A stretch of DNA of 14,674 nt from Oscillospiraceae bacterium (lineage in GTDB: Bacteria > Bacillota > Clostridia > Oscillospirales > Ruminococcaceae), in assembly GCA_019420135.1 (NCBI GenBank), contig JAHZHS010000038.1, forward strand, positions 407-15,080, written 5' to 3'. Under the pieces are notes generated by a model. That model searched no databases. It was not told the DNA's origin and saw only the letters and a program-made list of their open reading frames with translations. Of the stretch, positions 1 through 6,026 are shown piece after piece. The translations under genes and the position numbers were made by a program. The number at the start of each line of letters is the position of its first letter. Position 1 is the stretch's first letter.

Positions 1-91
1 TCTCCCTGCGGGCGAATGCCCGGTGCCCCGCCGGGCGGTCTGCTCCCTGCGGCGGCTCCTGCACAGGTTTGGGTGTGGCGTCCTCCCACAT
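1..91 (-). CDS. Start of an unidentified protein, 3' end beyond the left edge
   Basis: An ATG at 91-89 on the minus strand is preceded by GGAGG with an 8-nt spacer, and the frame stays open to the window edge, giving 30 residues beginning MWEDATPKPVQEPPQ. The visible part is rich in Pro, Ala, Arg and Glu and looks like a disordered, hydrophilic N-terminus; it carries no recognisable domain. High G/C at third codon positions fits the neighbouring genes. A competing ATG at 99-97 in another frame is also open to the edge, but it abuts the GGAGG with no spacer, so I prefer the ATG at 91. The gene lies beyond the terminator of the comEA-ppk1 operon and so should be a separate unit, although I see no clear promoter between 92 and 191. 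Function cannot be assigned from this fragment. Confidence 0.45.
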   Translation of the reverse strand, partial: MWEDATPKPVQEPPQGADRPAGHRAFARRE

Positions 92-194
92 TTCGGCATC
101 CTCCGTTTCTCTTTGGCACAGCGTGCGGTTTTGGCTCACAACCGATATGTATGCAGGAAAATTCCGGGGCATTCCTTTGAAAAGCGCCGGACAG

Positions 195-249
195 AAAAAC
201 AGCGGTGCACACCGCAGGAAAGTGTTTTCCGCGATGCGCACCGCTGTTT
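195..249 (-). terminator. Rho-independent terminator of the comEA-ppk1 operon
   Basis: A perfect 12-bp stem pairs 197-208 with 238-249. It continues inward as an imperfect stem through 210-221 and 226-236 to a short loop near 222-225. Read on the minus strand the stem ends in a five-T run (199-195). It begins 23 nt after the stop codon of the small SRPBCC gene, so it most likely ends the three-gene operon. Confidence 0.85.
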
Positions 250-272
250 GATTACAGTCAAATTGCGGGCAT

Positions 273-656
273 TCAGGCGCCCAGCGCTCCGGCCAGCATA
301 TCCATCCGCTCCTCCAGCAGCTTCTGAGGCTTGGTGAACAGGCCGATGCCCTCCACCTCAAAAGTGCACTCCAGGCTGGTGGAGTCCCCGCCTCCCAGCA
401 GGATGACGGTAAAGCTTCCCTTGAGTTTGCCATGGACAAAACTTCCAGTCATGCGGCGGGGCTTTTCCTTGTCGGTGAAGGTGATCTCGGTCCGGCTGCC
501 GTCAGGACCGATCTCGGTCACCTGCATACCGTCAGTGCTGATCTCGGCGCTGGTCACATCCTTGCGCCAGTGGTTCATGGCAGGATTGGACAGATACAGC
601 CAGACTCGGCTGGGGTCGCAGGAAAAGGTGCGGGTCAGTACACAGCTCTTTTTCAT
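273..656 (-). CDS. Small SRPBCC (START/Bet v1-like) family protein, ligand unknown
   Basis: The product is 127 residues, cytosolic by appearance, with no signal peptide or membrane segment. The opening pattern (beta strand, then CDPSRVWLYLSNPAMNHWRKD, then alternating strands and a final helix around residues 105-124) resembles the SRPBCC superfamily, which forms a helix-grip fold around a hydrophobic cavity and includes polyketide cyclases, START proteins and many uncharacterised bacterial proteins. The length is short for the family but complete. An in-frame GTG at 665 exists, but AAGGAG lies 8 nt before the ATG at 656 and overlaps that GTG, so the ATG is the start. It is third in the operon, 44 nt after ppk1 and directly before the terminator. 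No substrate can be inferred, and co-transcription with ppk1 is not evidence of a polyphosphate role. Confidence 0.7.
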   Translation of the reverse strand: MKKSCVLTRTFSCDPSRVWLYLSNPAMNHWRKDVTSAEISTDGMQVTEIGPDGSRTEITFTDKEKPRRMTGSFVHGKLKGSFTVILLGGGDSTSLECTFEVEGIGLFTKPQKLLEERMDMLAGALGA

Positions 657-700
657 GGTTTTCACTCCTTACCCCTTTGCCGGAAACAACCGGCGGAGAG

Positions 701-2893
701 TCACTTTCGATCCCGTCCGAACAGGGCGCCGAAAATACCGCGGAAACGCGGCGCAGCAGCCGGGCGGGACGGTTCCGCACGCTGAGCCTTGACTGGCGCG
801 GGCTTCTGTGCCGGGGCGGCAGGCTTGGCGGGGGTATCCCAGCCATGCTGGAAGTAGCCGTACATCGCCATCTGGCTGTCCACCGGCGGTTTGCCCTCCT
901 CCGGCTTGACCTTGACATAACTGCCGTCGGGCATCATGACCCGGGCGTTGACGGTATCCCGCAGCTGAAGCTCCAGAATGCCATACAGCTGCTTGGCAAT
1001 GACAGGGTCGTCGATGCGGACGCCCACCTCCACCCGGCGCTCGGTGTTGCGAGTCAGGAAGTCGCCGGAGGCAATATAAATGTGCATGCTCTCCCCTTGA
1101 CCGAAGCAGTAGATACGGGAATGCTCCAGATACCGGCCGACCAGGCTGCGGATGTGGACATTCTCGGTCTTGCCGGGCACGCCCGCGCGCACACAGCAGA
1201 TGCCGCGGACGATCATATCCACCCGGACGCCGGCACAGCTGGCCTCGCTGATCTTGGCAATGATCTCAGGGTCGTTGATGGAGTTGTTCTTGAGGATCAT
1301 GGACGCAGGCAGCCCGTGCTTGGCCCGGGCAATCTGACGGTCCATCTCGTTCATCAGCACCGACTTGAAGCGCAGAGGCGCCACCAGCATGGTATCGGCC
1401 TCACTGGTCAGGCGCTGAAGAGCCATGTTGTTGAACACGGCACTGGCTTCCTCGCCGATTTCCTGATTGGCGGTGATGAAGGACAGGTCGGTATAGAGCT
1501 CACTGGTTTTCTCGTTGTAGTTGCCGGTGCCGATCTGGGTCAGGTAACGGTATTTGCCGTTCACCTTGCTGGTGATAAGAGTCAGCTTGGAGTGCACCTT
1601 GTAGTCGTCAAAGCCGTAGAACACAGTGCAGCCCGCATCCTCCAGCTGTTTGGACCAGTCGATGTTGTTCTGCTCGTCAAAGCGGGCGCGCAGCTCCACC
1701 ATGGCAACCACCTGCTTGCCGTTTTCGGCGGCGGCGATGAGTGCCTGCACGATCTGGGAGTCGTTGGCCATGCGGTACAGCGTCATCTTGATGGAGACCA
1801 CATCCGGGTCGGACCCGGCGCTGAGCAGCATCCGGATAAACGGGCGGATGCTCTGGTAGGGGTAGGCGATGAGCACATCCCGGCGCTTGGCTTCCTCGTA
1901 CAGGTTATAGGTATTGGGTGCCTGGATGGGTTTGGCCGGCGGATAGAACAGGTCCTGGCGGCCGTCGGCGGACATGCGGGAGGTGAGCCGGTACATGCAG
2001 CCCAGATCCAGCGGCGATACCTGGGCCAGGCAGCGCTCGGCGGGGACCACTAATTTTTCCCGCAGGAACTTGACAATATCCTGGGGGGCTTCCGGCCAGA
2101 ACTGCAGGCGGACTGCCGCCAGCTTGCGCCGCTTTTTCAGCAGTTCGCTCATGACATCACGGAAGTCGATGTCGTGGTCCATCATGCCCTCGTCCACCGT
2201 AATGTCGGCGTTGCGGGTGACACGGAACAGGCAGGATTTCTGAACAGTGCTCTTGCCGAACACCATGGGTGCAAAGTGGGCGATCAATTCTTCCACAAAA
2301 GCAAAGCGGGTCTTATCCGCCTCGCGCACAAAGAGCACCCGCTCAAACTGGCTGTTGATGGGGATGATGCCGTAATGCACGCCGTCGGTCTTGCTGACCA
2401 GCTGGACGATATAATAAGTTCCCTTGTTGCGCAGGAAAGGGAACGGATGGCGCTGGTCCACAATCTGCGGGCTGAGAACCGGGAAGATTTCATTCTGGAA
2501 GTAGCTCTTCCAGGAATGCTCCTCGTGCTTGGTCAGGTTGTTGAAGTCCACCTTGTAGTAGCCGTTCTGGGCCAGCTGATCCAGCAGGTGCAGATAGTAT
2601 TTGTCGCACTTGGCCTGCAGTTCCGCCACCCGCGGCATGATGGCCGCCAACTGCTGGGAGGCGGTCATGTGGGTCATGTTGTCCAGCTTGTTGTCCTTGA
2701 GCAGCGTCTGGTCATACAGCGACCCCACGCGCACCATGAAAAACTCATCCAGGTTGCTGCCGAAGATTGCCTCGAACTTGAGGCGCTCCCCCAGCGGTAC
2801 GCTCTTGTCCTTGGCCAGTGCAAGGACACGGCTGTTGAACTCCAGCCAGCTCAGTTCCCGGTTGATAAAAATCGAATCCATTGACGAATCCAA
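701..2893 (-). CDS. ppk1: Polyphosphate kinase 1
   Basis: The enzyme reversibly polymerises the gamma-phosphate of ATP into inorganic polyphosphate. The 730-residue product has the N-terminal helical domain (about 1-105), the head domain and the two phospholipase-D-like C-terminal domains. The autophosphorylated histidine is His434 in YKVHSK (E. coli His435). The second active-site histidine is His591 in YLEHSRIY (E. coli His592). The phosphate/Mg-binding arginines are Arg374 and Arg404 (E. coli Arg375 and Arg405). The start is taken as TTG at 2893 because GGGAGGG lies exactly 7 nt upstream, whereas the ATG at 2881 is 19 nt away and the open frame further upstream only overlaps comEA. It begins 17 nt after the comEA stop. 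The last ~44 residues (687-730) are an extra Pro/Ala/Lys/Arg-rich tail ending RFRGIFGALFGRDRK, not part of the catalytic fold. Confidence 0.97.
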   Translation of the reverse strand: MDSSMDSIFINRELSWLEFNSRVLALAKDKSVPLGERLKFEAIFGSNLDEFFMVRVGSLYDQTLLKDNKLDNMTHMTASQQLAAIMPRVAELQAKCDKYYLHLLDQLAQNGYYKVDFNNLTKHEEHSWKSYFQNEIFPVLSPQIVDQRHPFPFLRNKGTYYIVQLVSKTDGVHYGIIPINSQFERVLFVREADKTRFAFVEELIAHFAPMVFGKSTVQKSCLFRVTRNADITVDEGMMDHDIDFRDVMSELLKKRRKLAAVRLQFWPEAPQDIVKFLREKLVVPAERCLAQVSPLDLGCMYRLTSRMSADGRQDLFYPPAKPIQAPNTYNLYEEAKRRDVLIAYPYQSIRPFIRMLLSAGSDPDVVSIKMTLYRMANDSQIVQALIAAAENGKQVVAMVELRARFDEQNNIDWSKQLEDAGCTVFYGFDDYKVHSKLTLITSKVNGKYRYLTQIGTGNYNEKTSELYTDLSFITANQEIGEEASAVFNNMALQRLTSEADTMLVAPLRFKSVLMNEMDRQIARAKHGLPASMILKNNSINDPEIIAKISEASCAGVRVDMIVRGICCVRAGVPGKTENVHIRSLVGRYLEHSRIYCFGQGESMHIYIASGDFLTRNTERRVEVGVRIDDPVIAKQLYGILELQLRDTVNARVMMPDGSYVKVKPEEGKPPVDSQMAMYGYFQHGWDTPAKPAAPAQKPAPVKAQRAEPSRPAAAPRFRGIFGALFGRDRK

Positions 2894-2900
2894 AGCGGTT

Positions 2901-2907
2901 CCCTCCC
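2901..2907 (-). promoter_or_regulatory. Ribosome binding site fixing the TTG start of ppk1
   Basis: GGGAGGG in the 17-nt comEA-ppk1 gap is 7 nt from a TTG codon and 19 nt from the first in-frame ATG. The spacing selects TTG. Its closeness to the comEA stop suggests translational coupling. Confidence 0.75.
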
Positions 2908-2910
2908 GTT

Positions 2911-3300
2911 TTAATCTGAAACGCAGACGCGATCTCCCCATTCGTCCACCATCCGCTGGGAGATGCCGCTGATGTCCACCAGCTGCTGCACCGTGTCAAA
3001 CCTGCCGAGCTCTTCCCGGTACTCCAGGATGGCACGGCCTTTTGCCTCCCCGATGCCGGGCAGGGTCATCAGTTCTTCCAGCGTTGCGGTATTGAGATTG
3101 ACGGTCTCCTCCTGCCCGGGGGCAGAGGACGGTTCCGGTTGTTCCACCTGCGCAGTTTCCTCCGCAAGAAGGTTTGTACCCCGCGGGGCATACCACGGCT
3201 GCCATACCGGCGCAATGAGAAACAGGGCGCCGATCCAGATGGCAGCCAGAGCTGCAAGCGTTGCCGGAAGCAGGATGCGGGCTTCTTTTGCCCACCGCAT
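2911..3300 (-). CDS. comEA: ComEA-like membrane-anchored helix-hairpin-helix DNA-binding protein
   Basis: The product is 129 residues. Residues 1-8 are short and basic, 9-34 form a hydrophobic membrane anchor, 40-66 are a Pro/Glu/Gln-rich linker, and 67-127 are a paired helix-hairpin-helix domain beginning VNLNTATLEELMTLPGIG, with a second hairpin near DISGISQRMVDEWG. This is the C-terminal half of ComEA, which binds incoming double-stranded DNA outside the membrane during competence. The SLBB domain of longer ComEA proteins is absent. The start is ATG at 3300, with GGGGGCGG just upstream. A GTG at 3318 in the same frame would leave only about 10 nt of leader and no ribosome binding site. It is first in the operon with ppk1. 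No comEC is in view, so a role in DNA uptake is by homology only; a general envelope DNA-binding role is possible. Confidence 0.88.
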   Translation of the reverse strand: MRWAKEARILLPATLAALAAIWIGALFLIAPVWQPWYAPRGTNLLAEETAQVEQPEPSSAPGQEETVNLNTATLEELMTLPGIGEAKGRAILEYREELGRFDTVQQLVDISGISQRMVDEWGDRVCVSD

Positions 3301-3335
3301 ACATACCGCCCCCAGCACAATCGGATATTATTCTG

Positions 3336-3344
3336 ATTATACCA
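3336..3344 (-). promoter_or_regulatory. Extended -10 promoter of the comEA-ppk1 operon
   Basis: On the minus strand this reads TGGTATAAT, a perfect TATAAT with the TGn extension. No good -35 is present; the best is TGAAAA at 3358-3363 with a 16-nt spacer, so the extended -10 probably carries the promoter. The expected start of transcription is near 3329, giving a leader of about 30 nt before the ATG at 3300. Confidence 0.75.
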
Positions 3345-3387
3345 CGGCATTCCATTTTTTTCATCCGCCGCGCGAAGATTTTACCGT

Positions 3388-3402
3388 AATTTTATGAAAA
3401 TT
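3388..3402. other. AT-rich hyphenated palindrome between divergent promoters
   Basis: AATTTTATGAAAATT is two perfect 6-base arms around a 3-base centre, standing out in a GC-rich region. It lies upstream of both divergent promoters (comEA operon and the PatB-like gene). It could be an operator or an UP-type element. That role is inferred from position only. Confidence 0.35.
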
Positions 3403-3433
3403 TGTCTGCCGGGTCCGCGCGCGTTCCGTTGCC

Positions 3434-3462
3434 TTGCGTTTGATTGCACAGTCTGTTAAAAT
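3434..3462 (+). promoter_or_regulatory. Sigma-70-type promoter of the PatB-like gene
   Basis: TTGCGT at 3434-3439 and TAAAAT at 3457-3462 are separated by 17 nt, and TG at 3454-3455 gives a TGn extension to the -10. Transcription would start near 3469, leaving a leader of about 73 nt that is GC-rich but shows no recognisable riboswitch or leader-peptide attenuator. Confidence 0.6.
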
Positions 3463-3541
3463 CGATATAAAGCTCACCGCCTGCGTCCGGCCGCTGTCAG
3501 CCGCCGCATCCGGCATATTTCAGACAAAGGAAGTGCTTTTT

Positions 3542-4741
3542 ATGCCGTATGATTTCACCACCATGCTGTCCCGCGAGGGGCAGGATGCCATTGCGGTGGA
3601 GAGAATTCCCATCCCCGACGCTGAGATCGCGGAAGGTTTTTCCCGCATTCCCATGTGGGTGGCGGACATGAATTTTGCCACCGTTCCCACCATCACCGAG
3701 GCCATCGTCCGCCGGGCACAGCACCCGGCCTTCGGGTACTTCTCCCCTTCCCAGGAATACTATGACGCCATCATCCGCTGGCAGTCGGAACGCAACGGGG
3801 TGCAGGGGCTGGAAAAGGACAACATCGGGTATGAAAACGGCGTTCTGGGCGGCGTTGCCACCGCCCTGCGGGTGCTGTGCTCCGCCGGGGACTCGGTGCT
3901 GGTGCACTCCCCCACCTACATCGGCTTTACCGGTGTGCTGAAAAACAACGGCTACAACATCGTGGCCAGCCCCCTCTACCGGGACGCGGACGGCGTCTGG
4001 CGCATGGACTACGAGGACATGGACCGCAAGCTGAAAGAAAACCACATCCACGCTGCCATCCTCTGTACGCCCCACAATCCCTGCGGCCGCGTCTGGACCC
4101 GGGAGGAACTGGAAAAGGCCATGGAGGTCTACCGCCGCAACGACGTGGTCGTCATTTCCGACGAGATCTGGTCGGACCTGACCCTGCCCGGCCACAAGCA
4201 CATTCCCACCCAGTCGGTCAGCGAGGACGCCCGCAACCGAACCATCGCCCTGTATGCCCCTTCCAAAACTTTCAATCTGGCTGGTCTGGTGGGCAGCTAT
4301 CATATCGTCTACAACAAGACGCTCCGGGAGCGTCTGAACAAGGAAGCCTCCCTGTCCCACTACAATTCTATGAACGTGCTGTGGATGCATGCCCTGACCG
4401 GCGCCTACGCCCCCGAGGGAGCGGCCTGGGTGGATGAACTGCGGGAGGTCCTGGGCGAGAACGTCCGCTACGCCTGCGATTACATCGCCGGGCATTTTGA
4501 CGGTGTGACCCTGGCGCAGCCGGAAGGCACCTACATGCTGTTCCTGGATTGCAGCGGCTGGTGTGCCAAGCACGGCAAGACTCTGGATGAGCTGCTCCGG
4601 GCCGGTGTGCGCGTGGGCGTCATCTGGCAGGACGGACGGCCCTTCCACGGGGAATGCGCCATCCGCATGAATCTGGCTGTGCCCACCGCCGTCGTCAAGG
4701 AGGCCTTTGACCGGCTGGACAAATACGTGTTCAACGCCTGA
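3542..4741 (+). CDS. MalY/PatB-family PLP enzyme (cystathionine beta-lyase / aminotransferase)
   Basis: This fold-type I PLP enzyme has 399 residues, the usual length for the MalY/PatB branch. Members cleave C-S bonds of cystathionine or cysteine (giving homocysteine or sulfide, pyruvate and ammonia), and some are transaminases. Visible landmarks are the N-terminal WVADMNF signature, the CTPHNPCGRVW segment with the PLP-contacting Asn, SDEIWSDL with the Asp that pairs with the pyridine nitrogen, the Schiff-base lysine Lys242 in APSKTFNLAG, and the carboxylate-binding Arg in CAIRMNLAVPT. The start at 3542 has AAAGGAAG with an 8-nt spacer; an upstream in-frame ATG at 3434 lies on the promoter. 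The gene is a single-gene unit with its own promoter and terminator, lying against the strand of its neighbours. C-S lyase and aminotransferase activities cannot be told apart from sequence alone. Confidence 0.92.
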   Translation: MPYDFTTMLSREGQDAIAVERIPIPDAEIAEGFSRIPMWVADMNFATVPTITEAIVRRAQHPAFGYFSPSQEYYDAIIRWQSERNGVQGLEKDNIGYENGVLGGVATALRVLCSAGDSVLVHSPTYIGFTGVLKNNGYNIVASPLYRDADGVWRMDYEDMDRKLKENHIHAAILCTPHNPCGRVWTREELEKAMEVYRRNDVVVISDEIWSDLTLPGHKHIPTQSVSEDARNRTIALYAPSKTFNLAGLVGSYHIVYNKTLRERLNKEASLSHYNSMNVLWMHALTGAYAPEGAAWVDELREVLGENVRYACDYIAGHFDGVTLAQPEGTYMLFLDCSGWCAKHGKTLDELLRAGVRVGVIWQDGRPFHGECAIRMNLAVPTAVVKEAFDRLDKYVFNA

Positions 4742-4762
4742 ACCCATCCATCACAAAAACCA

Positions 4763-4802
4763 CCCCGGTCGAGTGTCATCTGACCACTGCCGGGGCATTT
4801 TT
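4763..4802 (+). terminator. Rho-independent terminator of the PatB-like gene
   Basis: CCCCGG (4763-4768) pairs with CCGGGG (4790-4795), with an inner AGTG/CACT pairing, followed by CATTTTTG on the plus strand. It begins 21 nt after the stop codon. Confidence 0.8.
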
Positions 4803-4888
4803 GTTGTCCGGGCGCCGGAACATCGTGCGCGGATTTTCTGCCGCTGCCGGGAACAGGTTGAGCACCGCAGCGCCGTATTTTTCCGCAC

Positions 4889-4926
4889 AAAAAATGCCGC
4901 GGAAGGAGCATTCCTTCCGCGGCATT
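4889..4926 (-). terminator. Strong rho-independent terminator of pfkA
   Basis: A perfect 15-bp stem (4893-4907 with 4912-4926) with a 4-nt loop is followed on the minus strand by six T residues (4894-4889). It starts 17 nt after the pfkA stop and ends the long minus-strand gene string. The plus-strand side (GGTTTTG) is a poorer tail, so any bidirectional action would be weak. Confidence 0.92.
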
Positions 4927-4943
4927 GGTTTTGTAAGTTGGAA

Positions 4944-5918
4944 TCAGATGGAGATGGAGTTGGCGACCTCCAGCATATCCATGTCGATGGTCTTGTGCAT
5001 GGACAGAGCCACATTGACATCGTAGTCAACGATCTTGTCGCCGGACATGGCAACGACACGGTTGTAAATGCCCTTGTCCAGCAGATCAATGGCGTGATAG
5101 CCCATCAGAGAGGCGTTGACACGGTCACGGACCGTGGGAGAACCGCCGCGCTGGATATGGCCCAGAACGGTAGCACGGGAGTCAACACCGGTGGCAGCCT
5201 GGATCTGGTTGGCCAGCTCCTGGGCGCTGATGACGCCCTCGGAGACGATGACGATGAAGTGCTTCTTGCCGGTGACCTGGGTCTGGCGCATACGGGTCAG
5301 GATGTCGCGCTCGAAGTCAAAGGGACGCTCAGGCAGAAGGACTGCCAGTGCGCCGGTGGCGATGCCCACGTTGAGGGCGATATAGCCGGCGTGGTGGCCC
5401 ATGACCTCCACAACGCTGCAGCGGTCGTGGCTCTGGGTGGTGTCGCGCAGCTTGTCGATGGCCTCGACTGCCGTGTTCATGGCGGTGTCGTAGCCGATGG
5501 TGTACTCACTGCAGGCGATATCGTTATCGATGGTGCCGGGGATGCCGATGCAGGGAATGCCCTGATTGGCCAGCGCACGGGCGCCCATGAAGGAACCGTC
5601 GCCGCCGATGACGACCAGAGCGTCGATGCCCAGCTCCTTGCAGCGGGCAAGGGCCTTGGCCTGACCTTCCTGGGTCTTGAACTCGAGGCAACGGGCGGTG
5701 TACAGGATGGTGCCGCCGCGATGGATGATCTCAGAAACGCTGCGGACGTTCATCTCGTAGCACTCGCCGTTGATGAGGCCGTTGTAACCGCGCTGAATGC
5801 CCATCATGCGGTAGCCCTTGGTAATGCCGGTACGCACAATCGCGCGGACCGCTGCGTTCATGCCGGGAGCGTCGCCGCCGCTGGTCAGAACACCAATCGT
5901 TTTAATTTCCTTTGCCAT
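4944..5918 (-). CDS. pfkA: ATP-dependent 6-phosphofructokinase
   Basis: This enzyme phosphorylates fructose 6-phosphate to fructose 1,6-bisphosphate, the committed step of glycolysis. It has 324 residues, like E. coli PfkA (320). The ATP site has GGDAPGMN (residues 14-21) and GGDGS (105-109); Gly at position 108 marks the ATP-dependent rather than pyrophosphate-dependent type. The catalytic loop is PGTIDND with Asp131, and the phosphate-stabilising Arg76 matches E. coli Arg72. Sugar-phosphate ligands Arg166, Arg248, His254 and Arg257 are present. Odd point: the MGR motif is MGH, so His175 stands at the E. coli Arg171 position. The start has GGAGGGG about 10 nt upstream. It follows dnaE by 108 nt, has its own extended -10 promoter in that gap, and ends at a strong terminator. 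No pyruvate kinase gene follows, unlike in many clostridia. Confidence 0.97.
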   Translation of the reverse strand: MAKEIKTIGVLTSGGDAPGMNAAVRAIVRTGITKGYRMMGIQRGYNGLINGECYEMNVRSVSEIIHRGGTILYTARCLEFKTQEGQAKALARCKELGIDALVVIGGDGSFMGARALANQGIPCIGIPGTIDNDIACSEYTIGYDTAMNTAVEAIDKLRDTTQSHDRCSVVEVMGHHAGYIALNVGIATGALAVLLPERPFDFERDILTRMRQTQVTGKKHFIVIVSEGVISAQELANQIQAATGVDSRATVLGHIQRGGSPTVRDRVNASLMGYHAIDLLDKGIYNRVVAMSGDKIVDYDVNVALSMHKTIDMDMLEVANSISI

Positions 5919-5970
5919 AAGAGTTGCCCCTCCATTTCAGGAAACAGTAAATCAAATTTTTCACAACCTC

Positions 5971-5979
5971 ATTATACCA
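5971..5979 (-). promoter_or_regulatory. Extended -10 promoter of pfkA
   Basis: On the minus strand this reads TGGTATAAT, in the 108-nt dnaE-pfkA gap. No clear TTGACA is found about 17 nt upstream. The predicted transcript starts near 5964, giving a leader of about 46 nt. The same 10-base string GTGGTATAAT occurs at the comEA promoter. pfkA is therefore probably transcribed alone as well as by read-through from dnaE, since no terminator separates the two. Confidence 0.75.
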
Positions 5980-6026
5980 CAGCACGGCAGAACAGATTAT
6001 GGACGATTCTTGCAAAAGTCATGGAT

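Noticed and set aside
677..2053. A 458-codon plus-strand frame opposite ppk1
   Set aside because: It lies wholly antisense to a PPK1 with every catalytic residue intact, and shows no domain or ribosome binding site.
2894..2941. A 16-residue N-terminal extension of PPK1 to 2941
   Set aside because: It overlaps the end of comEA, lacks a suitable ribosome binding site and would be translated through the GGGAGGG that serves the TTG start.
3463..3541. GC-rich leader of the PatB-like gene as a riboswitch (for example SAM-type)
   Set aside because: It is only about 73 nt long, and I could not find the conserved cores or a terminator/antiterminator pair.
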